64,000 nt of DNA from Amycolatopsis benzoatilytica AK 16/65 (GCF_000383915.1 NZ_KB912942.1:131806-195805), one strand, 5' to 3'. Counted from the stretch's first letter, positions 32,015-41,546 are shown. The notes: a model not told the origin generated them from the letters alone. Made by a program: numbers and translations.

Positions 32015-33472
32015 ATGAAGTTCGTCGCCATCACCGCGTGCCCCACCGGCATCGCGCACACCTACATGGCCGCCGAATCGCTGGAGCAGACCGCGAAGGC
32101 CAACGGCGACACGATCGTGGTCGAGACACAGGGTTCCGCAGGTTCCGAGCCGCTGTCCGCGGCGGACATCGCGGAAGCCGACGCGGTCATCTTCGCCGCC
32201 GACCTCGCCGTGCAGGGCCGGGAGCGGTTCGACGGCAAGCCGATCGTCGAGGCTCCGGTCAAGGCCGCCATCAACGACGCGGCCGGGCTGTTCGCGCAGG
32301 CGAAAGCGGCGGCCGCGAATCCGCCGGCGGCGAGCCCGGCCAAGACCGGACCCGAACTGGCCACCAAGGTCGGCGAGCACGACCGGCTCGGCACGCGCAT
32401 CCGCCAGTGGCTGATGACCGGTGTCAGTTACCTCATCCCGTTCGTCGCCGCGGGCGGCTTGCTCATCGCGGTGAGCTTCGCGCTCGGCGGATACCAGGTC
32501 GCCAACGCGCCCAAAGTCACCGAGCATTTCGACGCGGGTTCGGTCGCGGGCTGGGCCGCGCTGATGTTCCAGATCGGCAGCGTCGCGTTCCAGTTCCTGG
32601 TGCCGGTGCTGGCCGGGTTCATCGCGTTCGCGATGGCGGACCGGCCCGCCATCGCCCCCGGTTTCGTCGGCGGCGCGATTTCGGTCGCCATCGGCGCCGG
32701 CTTCCTAGGCGGTCTGGTGGCCGGTCTGTTCGCCGGCGGCGTCGTGCTGGCGCTCAAGAAGATCCGGGTGCCGAAAGCGATGCGCGGGATCATGCCGGTG
32801 GTCGTCTACCCGCTGCTCGGGTCCGTGGTGGTCGGGGTCCTGATGTACGTCGTGGTCGGCAAGCCGATCGCGATTGCCACGACCGGCCTCACCCACTGGC
32901 TCAACAGCCTCAGCGGCACCAGCGCGGTGCTGCTGGGCGCGCTGCTCGGCCTGATGATGGCGTTCGACATGGGCGGGCCGGTGAACAAGGCGGCCTACGC
33001 GTTCGCCGTCGGCGGTCTCACCACCGGCAGCGCCGGCTCGCTGCAGATCATGGCGGCGGTGATGGCGGCCGGGATGGTGCCGCCGCTCGCCCTCGCACTG
33101 GCCTCCACTGTCCGGAAGAAGCTGTTCACGGCCGCGGAGCGGGAGAACGGCCGGGCCGCGTGGCTGCTCGGCGCGTCGTTCATCACCGAAGGCGCGATTC
33201 CGTTCGCCGCGGCGGATCCGTTCCGGGTGATCCCGTCGATCATGTTCGGTTCGGCCGTCACCGGTGCGCTGTCGATGGCGTTCGGCACCACGCTGCGCGC
33301 GCCGCACGGCGGAATCTTCGTGCTGCCGCTGATCGGCAACCCGCTGCTGTTCCTGGTCGCGCTCGTCGCCGGGACGCTGGTCGCCACCGCTTCGGTGATC
33401 TTGCTCAAGCAAGTGCGGTCCCGCTCCGCCGACGAGACCGCCGTCGTTTCCGCCCAGCCGATTAACGCCTGA
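32015..33472 (+). CDS. fruA: PTS fructose-specific EIIBC component
   Basis: 485 residues. Residues ~1-100 are EIIB-Fru with the phosphocysteine Cys9 in ITACPTGIAHTYMAAE. After a Pro/Ala linker, EIIC (~130-475) has about nine membrane helices beginning LMTGVSYLIPFVAAGGLLIA, with GGPVNKAAYAF and ITEGAIPFAAADP as conserved substrate-site segments. It transports fructose with phosphorylation at C1. It starts one base after the EIIA stop. EIIA being separate gives an A + BC arrangement. Confidence 0.95.
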   Translation: MKFVAITACPTGIAHTYMAAESLEQTAKANGDTIVVETQGSAGSEPLSAADIAEADAVIFAADLAVQGRERFDGKPIVEAPVKAAINDAAGLFAQAKAAAANPPAASPAKTGPELATKVGEHDRLGTRIRQWLMTGVSYLIPFVAAGGLLIAVSFALGGYQVANAPKVTEHFDAGSVAGWAALMFQIGSVAFQFLVPVLAGFIAFAMADRPAIAPGFVGGAISVAIGAGFLGGLVAGLFAGGVVLALKKIRVPKAMRGIMPVVVYPLLGSVVVGVLMYVVVGKPIAIATTGLTHWLNSLSGTSAVLLGALLGLMMAFDMGGPVNKAAYAFAVGGLTTGSAGSLQIMAAVMAAGMVPPLALALASTVRKKLFTAAERENGRAAWLLGASFITEGAIPFAAADPFRVIPSIMFGSAVTGALSMAFGTTLRAPHGGIFVLPLIGNPLLFLVALVAGTLVATASVILLKQVRSRSADETAVVSAQPINA

Positions 33473-33482
33473 GGAGGCCACT

Positions 33483-33761
33483 GTGTATCAGCGCCGCATT
33501 GCCGTTGCCAGCAGCGTCGGATTGCACGCCCGTCCGGCCGGGCTGGTCGCGCAGGCCGCCGCCGCCCAGCCCGCGAAGGTCCGCATCGCCAAGGTGTCCG
33601 GCGGAGCTGCCGGTGACCCGGTCGACGCGGGCAGCGTGCTCAGCCTGATGACGCTCGGCGCCGCGTACGGCGACGAGGTGGAGCTGAGCGCGGACGGCGA
33701 ACAGGCCAGGGAATCGGTCGACGTGCTGGTCGAGCTGATCGCCCGGGACCTGGACGCCTGA
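33483..33761 (+). CDS. ptsH: HPr phosphocarrier protein
   Basis: 92 residues. Phosphorylated His15 lies in SVGLHARPAG, the universal HPr site. The loop that holds Ser46 in Firmicutes reads AGSVLSLMTLGA here. HPr carries phosphate from enzyme I to EIIA. GTG start at 33483 with GAGGAGG upstream, 10 bases after the EIIBC stop. It closes the fructose operon; a family 1 hairpin follows 54 bases on. Confidence 0.95.
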   Translation: MYQRRIAVASSVGLHARPAGLVAQAAAAQPAKVRIAKVSGGAAGDPVDAGSVLSLMTLGAAYGDEVELSADGEQARESVDVLVELIARDLDA

Positions 33762-33815
33762 CGCTTGTTTCCCGTGGTGCTGTCGTGATGTCTGGGCGGC
33801 CGGTGTGCCGGTCTG

Positions 33816-33868
33816 TCCGTGAAGGGCCCCTTCAGGGACTTGGATTCCCTCAAGGGGTCCTTCACGGA
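33816..33868. repeat. Hairpin repeat family 1, copy 2 (likely bidirectional terminator)
   Basis: TCCGTGAAGGGCCCCTTCAG on the left and its complement ending CCTTCACGGA at 33868, with a few mismatches in the middle. It lies between convergent ptsH and the fatty acyl-CoA ligase gene. Confidence 0.8.
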
Positions 33869-33952
33869 TAGGTCAGCGGACCGTTCGGCGCGCACCACAT
33901 GAGACAAGCTCTTGGCGAATGGCTGGGGCCGGTTTTGACCGGCCCCAGCCAT

Positions 33953-35776
33953 TCACGCGTACAGGGAGGCGATGTCCGGCTCGTACCGGTCGTTGATCAC
34001 CCGCCGCTTGAGCTTCAGGGTCGGGGTCAGCTCGCCGGTTTCCGGCGTCCACGCGGTGGTGATCACGTGGTACCGCTTGATCTGCTCGACCCGGGCGAGC
34101 CTGCTGTTGGCGGATTCCACGGCCCGGTCGATCTCCGCGCGCACCGCCTCGTGCCGGGCCAGGACTTCGATGTCCGCCGCCTCGACGCCGTTCGCCGCGG
34201 CCCAGCCGGGAGCGATCTCGTCGTCCAGCACGATCAGCGCGGTCACGTAGGGGCGGCGGTCGCCGATCGCGACCGCCTGGCCGATCAGCGGGTGTTCCTT
34301 CAGCAAGCCCTCGATCCGGGTCGGCGCGATGTTCTTGCCGCTCGACGTGATGATCAGTTCCTTCTTGCGGTCGGTGATCGTGACGTAGCCGTCCTCGTCG
34401 ATCGTGCCGATGTCGCCGGTCGCGAACCAGCCCTCGTCGTCGGTCGCCGGCTCGATCGTGCCGTCCTCCTGCAGATAGCCCAGGAAGACGATCGGGCCGC
34501 GGACGAACAGTTCGCCGTCTTCGCCGACCTTCACCTCGACGCCGTCGATCGGCCGGCCGACGGTGCCGGCCCGGAACGCTTCGGCACTGTTGGCGGTCGC
34601 CGCTCCGGTGGTCTCGGACAGGCCCCAGACCTCGCGGATCTCCACGCCCAGCCCGGCCAGGAAGTACAGCACCTCCACCGGCAGCGCGGCCGCGCCGCTG
34701 GACGCGACCGCCAGCTTGTCCAGCCCGAGCAGGCCGCGCACCGGGGCGAGCACGGCCTCGTCGGTCTTCGCGATCCGCTCGGCCAGGTCGGCGGGCACCT
34801 CCTCGCCGGCGCTGCGGAGTTTGTAGCCTTCCTGCAGCAGTTCGTTGGCCGCGAGCAGCGCGTCGCGCCGGTCTTCGGGGACGCCGGCGAGCATGTTCTT
34901 CAAGCCCGCCACCATTTTCTCCCACACCCGCGGCACGCCGAAGAAGCTCTGCGGACGCACCTGGCCGAGCGCGGCGACCACCCCGGACGGGTCGCCGACG
35001 GTGTGCACGTGCCCGGCGGCGACGATCGGAAGATAGATCGACAATTCGCGTTCGGCGATGTGCGCCAGCGGCAGGTACGCGATGTTCGTGGCGTGCCACG
35101 GTGCTTGGTGGAGGGTGTGCACCGCGAGTCCTTCGTGGATCGCGTTGCGGTGCGAGAGGACGACGCCCTTGGGGTCGCCGGTGGTGCCGGAGGTGTAGAT
35201 CATCGCGAGCGGGTCGTCCGGGCGGATCGCTTGCCAAGCTCGGTCGAACGCGCCCGGATCGGCGGCCAGCGCGGCGCGGCCGGCTTCGCGGACGGCGGAG
35301 TAGGCGATGAACCGGTCGTCGCCCTCCGGAATCGCGGTCTCGTCGAACAGGACGATGCGGCGCAGCGCGGGCAGCTCGCCGAGGACCGGCAGCCAGCGGG
35401 ACAGTTCGTCCTCGCCGGCCAGTACGACGACCGGCGCGGCGCTGTGCTTCGCGACGTAGCCGATCTGCGACGGGCTCAGCGTCGCGTACGCGGTGCACGG
35501 GATGGCGGCGAGGTGCACTGCGGCCAGATCGGCGATCAAGTGGTCCGGCGAGCTGGGGGCCATGATCAGCATGCGGTCGCCGGCACCGAGACCCAGCTCG
35601 GCGAGCCCGCGGGACACTTCGGCGATCGCGGTGCGGAACTCGGCCCAGGTGAGGGTGGGCCGTCCTTCGAGATCCAGCGAAGTGAGCGCGGGCTGGTCGC
35701 CGTACTCGACGGCGTTGCGCCGCAGCAACAGCGGGATGGTCTGGCCTTCGGTCTGCTCGGCAATCGACTGGGTCAA
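33953..35776 (-). CDS. Long-chain fatty acyl-CoA ligase, FadD15-like
   Basis: 607 residues. AMP-binding core motifs: MIYTSGTTGDPKGV (P-loop), YLPLAHIAER, EVWGLSETTGAATAN, GWFATGDIGTIDEDGYVTIT and a C-terminal PTLKLKRRVIND with the catalytic lysine. Size and order match FadD15-type AMP-forming ligases that activate long-chain fatty acids to acyl-CoA. The start is TTG at 35776, supported by GGAGGAGG six bases upstream. It is divergent from kynureninase across ~146 bases and convergent with ptsH. Confidence 0.93.
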   Translation of the reverse strand: MTQSIAEQTEGQTIPLLLRRNAVEYGDQPALTSLDLEGRPTLTWAEFRTAIAEVSRGLAELGLGAGDRMLIMAPSSPDHLIADLAAVHLAAIPCTAYATLSPSQIGYVAKHSAAPVVVLAGEDELSRWLPVLGELPALRRIVLFDETAIPEGDDRFIAYSAVREAGRAALAADPGAFDRAWQAIRPDDPLAMIYTSGTTGDPKGVVLSHRNAIHEGLAVHTLHQAPWHATNIAYLPLAHIAERELSIYLPIVAAGHVHTVGDPSGVVAALGQVRPQSFFGVPRVWEKMVAGLKNMLAGVPEDRRDALLAANELLQEGYKLRSAGEEVPADLAERIAKTDEAVLAPVRGLLGLDKLAVASSGAAALPVEVLYFLAGLGVEIREVWGLSETTGAATANSAEAFRAGTVGRPIDGVEVKVGEDGELFVRGPIVFLGYLQEDGTIEPATDDEGWFATGDIGTIDEDGYVTITDRKKELIITSSGKNIAPTRIEGLLKEHPLIGQAVAIGDRRPYVTALIVLDDEIAPGWAAANGVEAADIEVLARHEAVRAEIDRAVESANSRLARVEQIKRYHVITTAWTPETGELTPTLKLKRRVINDRYEPDIASLYA

Positions 35777-35922
35777 CGCTGACCTCCTCCATGGCGCCTG
35801 GTGAGGGTCACTGTAGGTGCTCGGGGCCGGTGCGGATAGAGAATCCCGGCCAGCCTCGGCCCTCGATATCCGCGGTCCGGTCCTGTTTCAATGAGTCCGA
35901 CCCGGTACCTGAGGAGCATGTG

Positions 35923-37113
35923 ATGACCGAAACCGCCGCGCCTGTCGCGAGTCTCGCCGCCGAGGCGGCCGCGCTGGACGGTGCCGACCCGCTCGCCGCG
36001 AAGCGCGCGGAGTTCGACCTTGACCCGGAAGTGGCCTACTTCGACGGGAATTCCCTTGGCGCGCCGCCGAAAAACGTGGCCGAACGGGTGACCGAGGTGA
36101 TCCGGCAGCAGTGGGGACGGCGGCTGATCCGGTCCTGGGAGGAGACCTGGTGGGCGGCCCCGCAGCGGATCGGGGAACGGATCGCGCCGCTGGTCGGCGC
36201 GGCGGCCGGACAGGTCGTGGTGGCTGATTCCACCAGCGTCGACGTGTTCAAGCTGCTGGTCGCGGCGGTCCGGGCGAATCCGGGTCGCGACGAGATCCTG
36301 GTGGACGCGGGCACCTTCCCGACCGACGGCTACCTGGCCGACCAGGTCGCCCGGCTGACCGGGCACACCGTGCGCCGGGTGCCGGTGGCGCGGATGCCCG
36401 GCGAGGCGAACGAGCGGACCGCGGCGGTGCTCGCCAATCACGTGGACTACGTGAGCGGCCAGTTGCACGACATGCCGTCGGTGACCGAGGCGGTGCACGC
36501 CGCCGGCGCGCTGGCGGTGTGGGATCTCTGCCACAGCGTCGGCGCCATCCCGGTGCGGCTCGACGCGTGCGCGGCCGACTTCGCGGTCGGCTGTACGTAC
36601 AAGTTCCTCAACGGCGGTCCGGGTTCGCCCGCGTTCGTCTACGTGGCGCAGCGGCATCAGGCGGAGTTCGACCAGCCGCTGGCGGGCTGGGCCGGGCACG
36701 CGGACCCGTTCGGGATGGAGCCGGGATACCGGGCGAATCCGGGAATCGAGCGGGCCCGGACCGGCACTCCGGACATCCTGTCGATGCTCGCGCTCGACGC
36801 GGCGCTGGACGTGTGGGACGGCCTGGATCTCGCGGTGCTGCGGGCGAAGGGGCTGGCGCTGGGAGACTTCTTCTTCCGGTGCCTGGACGAGCTGATTCCG
36901 GACGCGGACGTGGTGACGCCCCGGAACCACGCGCGGGGCCACCAGGTTTCGGTTCGCGATCCCGGCGGGCGGAAGACGATGGACGCGTTGTACGCACGCG
37001 GAGTGCTCGGCGATTTCCGGCCGCCGGACGTGCTGCGGTTCGGGCTGGCGCCGCTGTACACGACGTTCGGCGAGGTGCTGCGCGCGGTGACCGTGTTGCG
37101 CGAGGTCCGCTGA
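35923..37113 (+). CDS. kynU: Kynureninase
   Basis: 396 residues of the PLP fold type I family. AYFDGNSLGAPPKN near the start, WDLCHSVGAIP (Asp for PLP nitrogen), and CTYKFLNGGPGSP with the Schiff-base lysine Lys227 are diagnostic of kynureninase. It cleaves kynurenine to anthranilate and alanine (or 3-hydroxykynurenine to 3-hydroxyanthranilate) in tryptophan breakdown. GAGGAG lies 6 bases before the ATG; a GTG three bases earlier is an alternative. No other kynurenine-pathway gene is adjacent. Confidence 0.93.
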   Translation: MTETAAPVASLAAEAAALDGADPLAAKRAEFDLDPEVAYFDGNSLGAPPKNVAERVTEVIRQQWGRRLIRSWEETWWAAPQRIGERIAPLVGAAAGQVVVADSTSVDVFKLLVAAVRANPGRDEILVDAGTFPTDGYLADQVARLTGHTVRRVPVARMPGEANERTAAVLANHVDYVSGQLHDMPSVTEAVHAAGALAVWDLCHSVGAIPVRLDACAADFAVGCTYKFLNGGPGSPAFVYVAQRHQAEFDQPLAGWAGHADPFGMEPGYRANPGIERARTGTPDILSMLALDAALDVWDGLDLAVLRAKGLALGDFFFRCLDELIPDADVVTPRNHARGHQVSVRDPGGRKTMDALYARGVLGDFRPPDVLRFGLAPLYTTFGEVLRAVTVLREVR

Positions 37114-37121
37114 GGTGCTCG

Positions 37122-37172
37122 TCCGTGAAGGGCCCCTGCGGGAATCTGAGTCCGGTAAGGGTCCTTCCCGGA
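37122..37172. repeat. Hairpin repeat family 1, copy 3 (degenerate)
   Basis: TCCGTGAAGGGCCCCTGCGG and a right arm ending CCTTCCCGGA; several mismatches. It starts 9 bases after the kynureninase stop. Confidence 0.65.
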
Positions 37173-37647
37173 CCGCGTCGTCCGGCCGGCGCGGAACGCA
37201 ACCGCGGCTGGACGGCGCGGCGCTGCTTTTCGGGAACCGTCCGCAGAATGGTGTCCGCCGCTGAATTCGGGAGCTATTTCTTCAATTTCCGGTCGATTCC
37301 GCCGCCAATGTCAAAATGCGCATGTGGTTCTTGTTAATTCGATCTTGCTGGAGGTGCGCGCGTTTTCGTGATGGACCTCACGTGAGGGGCGCGTCGACGG
37401 GCCGGATCGGCGGTGCGAGCAAGATCACGTTCGGCAGTGATCGGTTTTCCCAGCGTGCCGGTAGGTTACTGACAGGTAGCCAGAATTGTACGGTCATTTG
37501 GTCCCGGACTTGACTCACCCGTCCGGGTTGCTTACCTTCGTTGGGGGCAACACAGACCACGGTGAGTTGTGATCCGGCTGGTCGGACCGGTGTGAAAACA
37601 CCGAGGACCCGAATACCTGATACGGCCGGAAAGGTTAATAGATCACG
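37173..37647. other. Long leader/intergenic region before the conservon
   Basis: About 475 bases with lower GC than the surroundings. A possible promoter is TTGACT (37510-37515), 17 bases, TACCTT (37533-37538), giving a leader of ~100 bases to the kinase start. No gene recognised. Confidence 0.45.
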
Positions 37648-40209
37648 GTGGAACAGAATTCCGGGCGACGCGGCCGCGGCTCGTCGATCCGCTCGCGCGT
37701 CCTCTCGATCGCGTTGATTCCGAGCGTGGCACTGCTTCTCGTCGGCATCGCGCTCGCCGGCTATCTGATCGTCGACGCGCTGCAGGCACGCAGCTACGCG
37801 CAGAAGATCCGCACCGCAGAAGGGCCGGCCATCCCGTTCCTGCTGGCCGCCGAACAAGAACGCCAGCTGTCGATGAGCGTGCTCGCCGGGCAGGAACCGG
37901 CGCGCGTGGCGCTGCAGGCCGTCCGGCAGAAGACAGACACCGTTGCCGCGCAGACCGCCGCAGTGCTGGAGGGAAGCTTCGCGACCGACTCGAAGGTGCC
38001 GGTCAGCGTCAAGCAGAACATCGCGCAGTTCGTGGCGCTGTACGCGAAACTGCCGCAGCTGCGCCAGCAGGTGGACGCGGGCCAGGTGCCGCGGCTGGAA
38101 GTCTTTTCTTTCTACAACAAGGTCATCGACCAGTTCACTCAGGGCGTGACTGGGCTGGCGCAGGCCGCCCGCGACGCGGGCAACGCGTTCGCCCGGCTGT
38201 CCGCGATCCCGATTTTCAACGCGGCCGAGGAAATGCAGCGCAGCGACGCGCTCGCGTCGGCCGGACTCGCCTCCGGCGGGCTGGCCGGCGACGAGCAGCG
38301 CGCCTACCTCAGCGAGATCGGCGCGTACCACGCGCAGCTGGAACAGTCCGTGCCGCAGATGATCCCGGAAGTACGGGCGAACTACGACAAGCTCGTCAGC
38401 GGGGCGGCGTGGCAGACGGTCACCCAGGTCGAGAACGCGCTGCTGGCCGGTGCGAAGCAGTTGCCGGTGCCGATGGACCAGTGGCGCACCGACGCCATCC
38501 AGGTCGGCACCACCTTGATGACCATGTTCGCCGCGCAGAGTTCGCACGCGACGAACGCGGCGATCACCGACGCGGACGAGACGCTGCGGAACTCGATCAT
38601 CGCTGGTGTGGCGGCAGTGCTCTTCGCGCTCGCGGTGGTGCTGATCGCGCTGCGGCTGTCGAACCGGTTCATCGGCCGGCTCGCCCGGCTGCGCGAGGAC
38701 ACCCTCGACGCGGCCGAGGTGCGGCTGCCGGAACTCGTGAGCCGGGTGCGCGCCGGCGAACCGGTCGACCTCGACGAGGGCGGGCACCTGCTCGACCACG
38801 GCACGGACGAGATCGGCGAGGTCGCCGAGGCGTTCAACCTGGCGCAGCAGTCCGCGATCGCCGCCGCCGTCGAAGAAGCCAAGACCCGAGAGGGAACGAA
38901 GGCGGTGTTCCTCAACATCGCGCACCGCAGCCAGGTGATCGTGCACCGGCAGCTGAAGGTGCTTGACGCGGCCGAGCGCAAGCAGGAGGACCCGGACCAG
39001 CTGGACACCCTGTTCCAGCTCGACCACCTCTCCACCCGGGCCCGCCGCAACGCGGAAAACCTGATCATCCTCGGCGGCGGCCAGCCGGGACGGCAGTGGC
39101 GGAACCCGGTGTCGCTGGTGGAACTCGTGCGCGGCGCGGCGGCCGAGACGGAGGACTTCGCGCGGGTCAAGACCGCCAAGCTGCCAGACGCCGCGGTGCG
39201 CGGCCCGGTCGTCGGCGACCTCGTGCACCTGCTCGCCGAGCTGATCGACAACGCGACCTCGTTCTCGCCGCCGGAAGCGCGCGTCGAACTGCGCGGCAAC
39301 GTGGTGGGCAAGGGCGTGGTGATCGAGGTCGAGGACCAGGGCCTCGGCATGGAGCCCGAGCAGGCCGAGGAGTTCAACGCGATGCTCGCCGACCCGCCGG
39401 ACTTCGGGATCATGGCGCTGTCCGAGGAACCGCGACTCGGCCTGTTCGTGGTCGCGCGGCTGGCGTCGCGGCACGGGATCTCCGTGCACCTGCAGGACTC
39501 GGCGTACGGCGGTACCCGGGCGATCGTGCTGGTGCGCAAGGAATTGCTCGCGCCGTTGAGCGAGGCCGACGACCAGCCGGCCGACGCCGGCGAGATCGCG
39601 GAAGCCGCCGAGGTACCGGTGGAGTCCGGGCCGGCGGAAGTGCGGCAGGAGTTGCCGCGGCGGCCGCGTTCGGAAGTGCCGCCGCGGGCCGAGCAGCCGC
39701 GGTTGGTGCCGGACGCACCGCGATCGGCCCCCGAACAGCCGCGCCTGACGGAGAAGCCACGAGTTGACCAGCCGCGTCCGGCGGAACAGCCGCGACCGGT
39801 GGACCAGCAGCAGCCGCAGCCGCCGACCCGGCGGGCGACGCGCCCGGCAGCCGACGCGTCGCAGCCGCCGGGCCGTCCGCCGCGGCCGCCGCAAGCCCGG
39901 CCGCAGCACGCGCAGCGGCCGGTCGCGGAGAACGGCCGTGCGAAGGCGACCCCGCCGCCGCGTCCGGCGGCCGACAACGGCCGCGCCGCACTCGCCGGGC
40001 CGCCCGGACGTCCGCCGTTGCCGCAGCGGCATCGCCAGCAGAACCTGGTGCCGCAGCTGCGCAGCGACCGTCCGGTCGCGGAGACCGAAGAGGTCCGGGA
40101 GGACTCGCCGGAGCAGGCGCGTTCCCGGCTCACCGCGTTCCAGCAAGGCACGAGGCGGGCCCGCGAAACCGATCAGGAGCACGACAACAGGTACGGAGAC
40201 CGCGACTGA
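37648..40209 (+). CDS. cvnA: Conservon sensor kinase-like protein (CvnA type) with nitrate-sensor-like domain
   Basis: 853 residues from GTG 37648. One membrane helix (~22-45), a ~265-residue extracytoplasmic domain of the nitrate/nitrite-sensing type (LLAAEQERQLSMSVLAG), a second helix (~313-335), HAMP-like linker, then a histidine-kinase ATPase domain with LAELIDNATSFSPPEARVEL (N-box) and VEDQGLGM (G1). There is no standard H-box; NIAHRSQVIVHRQLK fills that place. The last ~210 residues are Pro, Arg and Gln rich and disordered. CvnA proteins act with the roadblock, DUF742 and GTPase partners as a membrane signalling complex. The stop meets the next gene with one shared base. Confidence 0.9.
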   Translation: MEQNSGRRGRGSSIRSRVLSIALIPSVALLLVGIALAGYLIVDALQARSYAQKIRTAEGPAIPFLLAAEQERQLSMSVLAGQEPARVALQAVRQKTDTVAAQTAAVLEGSFATDSKVPVSVKQNIAQFVALYAKLPQLRQQVDAGQVPRLEVFSFYNKVIDQFTQGVTGLAQAARDAGNAFARLSAIPIFNAAEEMQRSDALASAGLASGGLAGDEQRAYLSEIGAYHAQLEQSVPQMIPEVRANYDKLVSGAAWQTVTQVENALLAGAKQLPVPMDQWRTDAIQVGTTLMTMFAAQSSHATNAAITDADETLRNSIIAGVAAVLFALAVVLIALRLSNRFIGRLARLREDTLDAAEVRLPELVSRVRAGEPVDLDEGGHLLDHGTDEIGEVAEAFNLAQQSAIAAAVEEAKTREGTKAVFLNIAHRSQVIVHRQLKVLDAAERKQEDPDQLDTLFQLDHLSTRARRNAENLIILGGGQPGRQWRNPVSLVELVRGAAAETEDFARVKTAKLPDAAVRGPVVGDLVHLLAELIDNATSFSPPEARVELRGNVVGKGVVIEVEDQGLGMEPEQAEEFNAMLADPPDFGIMALSEEPRLGLFVVARLASRHGISVHLQDSAYGGTRAIVLVRKELLAPLSEADDQPADAGEIAEAAEVPVESGPAEVRQELPRRPRSEVPPRAEQPRLVPDAPRSAPEQPRLTEKPRVDQPRPAEQPRPVDQQQPQPPTRRATRPAADASQPPGRPPRPPQARPQHAQRPVAENGRAKATPPPRPAADNGRAALAGPPGRPPLPQRHRQQNLVPQLRSDRPVAETEEVREDSPEQARSRLTAFQQGTRRARETDQEHDNRYGDRD

Positions 40210-40607
40210 TGGCGAACAACGGCCTCAATGAGCTCGACTGGCTGCTGGACGACCTCGTACAGCGGGTGACCGGCGCGGACCGCGCCGTGGTGCTTTCTTC
40301 GGACGGGTTGCTGATCGGCCGGTCCGGCAATCTGTCCGAGGCGGACGCGGAGCACCTGTCCGCGGTGGCTTCGGCGTTCCAGAGCCTCGCCCGCGGCACC
40401 GGACGGCATTTCGGCGGCGGCAACGTGCGGCAGACGATGGTCGAGATGGACCACGCGTTCCTGTTCGTCACCGCGGCCGGCCGAGGCGCCTGCCTCGCGC
40501 TGCTGGCCGGCGTGGAAGCGGACATGGGCTTGGTCGGCTACGAGATGAACCTGATGATCAAACGAGTCGGGGCGGTGCTCACCTCCGCGCCGCGGACGTC
40601 TCCGTGA
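40209..40607 (+). CDS. cvnB: Conservon roadblock/LC7 protein (CvnB type)
   Basis: 132 residues, one roadblock/LC7 domain: LNELDWLLDDLVQRVTGADR, AVVLSSDGLLIGRS, and LLAGVEADMGLVGYEM. Roadblock proteins are small GTPase regulators and bind the conservon GTPase. It overlaps the kinase gene by one base and the DUF742 gene by ATGA. Part of the four-gene conservon. Confidence 0.94.
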   Translation: MANNGLNELDWLLDDLVQRVTGADRAVVLSSDGLLIGRSGNLSEADAEHLSAVASAFQSLARGTGRHFGGGNVRQTMVEMDHAFLFVTAAGRGACLALLAGVEADMGLVGYEMNLMIKRVGAVLTSAPRTSP

Positions 40608-40978
40608 TGGCCGAGCCGCGCGAGTCCTGGTACGAGGACGAGGCCGGCCCGCTGGTGCGGTCCTACGCCGTCACCGGCGGCCGGACCCGGTCGGACACCC
40701 GCGGGCTGGACCTCATCACGCTCGTGGTCGCGTTGCGCACCGCGGCCGACGCGCCCGGACTCGAACCGGAGTACGGGCGGATCCTTTCGCTGTGCCAGCG
40801 CCCGGTTTCGGTGGCCGAGGTGGCCGCGCTGGTCGATCTGCCGCTGCCGGTGGTGAAGGTGCTGCTGAGCGATCTGATCGAACACAACCTTGTGCTGTTC
40901 CGCACCGCCGAGCCGGTGACCGACGCCCCCAACCCCCACATCCTCCAGGCGGTTCTCGATGGCATCCGAAAGCTCTGA
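40604..40978 (+). CDS. cvnC: Conservon DUF742 protein (CvnC type)
   Basis: 124 residues of DUF742: SWYEDEAGPLVRSYAVTGGR at the start, LDLITLV and a winged-helix-like stretch CQRPVSVAEVAALVDLPLPV, ending NPHILQAVLDGIRKL. It overlaps its neighbours on both sides (4 bases and 20 bases). The biochemical role in the conservon is not settled; a wHTH-like fold is suggested. Confidence 0.93.
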   Translation: MMAEPRESWYEDEAGPLVRSYAVTGGRTRSDTRGLDLITLVVALRTAADAPGLEPEYGRILSLCQRPVSVAEVAALVDLPLPVVKVLLSDLIEHNLVLFRTAEPVTDAPNPHILQAVLDGIRKL

Positions 40979-41546
40979 GCCCCGGCGGTCGCTGACCGCA
41001 CAGGCGGTAAAGGTGCTCATCGCCGGCGGATTCGGGGTCGGCAAGACGACCATGGTCGGCTCGGTCAGCGAGGTGCCGCCGCTGCGCACCGAAGAGGTCA
41101 TCACCGCCGCGTCCGAGGGCGTTGACGACCTCTCCGGGGTCGAAGGGAAGACGACCACGACGGTCGCCCTCGACTTCGGCCGCATCACCATCAATCCGGA
41201 ACTGATCCTCTACCTGTTCGGCACGCCCGGACAGGACCGGTTCTGGTTCATGTGGGACGAACTGGCCGAGGGCGCGCTCGGCGCGGTGGTGCTCGCGGAC
41301 ACCCGGCGGCTCGACTCCTGTTTCCCCGCAGTGGATTTCTTCGAACGGCGCGGGTTGCCGTTCGTGGTCGGCGTCAACTGCTTCGACAACGCCTACCGCT
41401 ACGGGACCGAGGAGCTGCGCGCCGCGCTGGACCTCGACCCGGAGGTGCCGTTGCTGCTGTGCGACGCGCGAGAGCGGGACTCCACCAAGCAGGTGCTGAC
41501 GGTGCTGCTGGAGAAGGTGTTAGCGACGGCGCTGCTGGTCCAGTGA
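40959..41546 (+). CDS. cvnD: Conservon small GTPase (CvnD type)
   Basis: 195 residues. G1 is IAGGFGVGKTT (Lys29), G2 region GKTTTTVALDFG, G3 LFGTPGQDRF. The usual NKxD of G4 is NCFD here, as often in this bacterial GTPase family, so guanine specificity comes from a changed motif. It is the output switch of the conservon. Its start lies 20 bases inside cvnC, and its 3' end overlaps the convergent DoxX gene by 27 bases. Confidence 0.93.
   Translation: MASESSEPRRSLTAQAVKVLIAGGFGVGKTTMVGSVSEVPPLRTEEVITAASEGVDDLSGVEGKTTTTVALDFGRITINPELILYLFGTPGQDRFWFMWDELAEGALGAVVLADTRRLDSCFPAVDFFERRGLPFVVGVNCFDNAYRYGTEELRAALDLDPEVPLLLCDARERDSTKQVLTVLLEKVLATALLVQ

Noticed and set aside
37378..40182. Minus-strand ORF of 934 codons opposite cvnA
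   Set aside because: Composition is dominated by Arg, Leu, Gly and His from reverse reading of the kinase gene; no start signal or motif.
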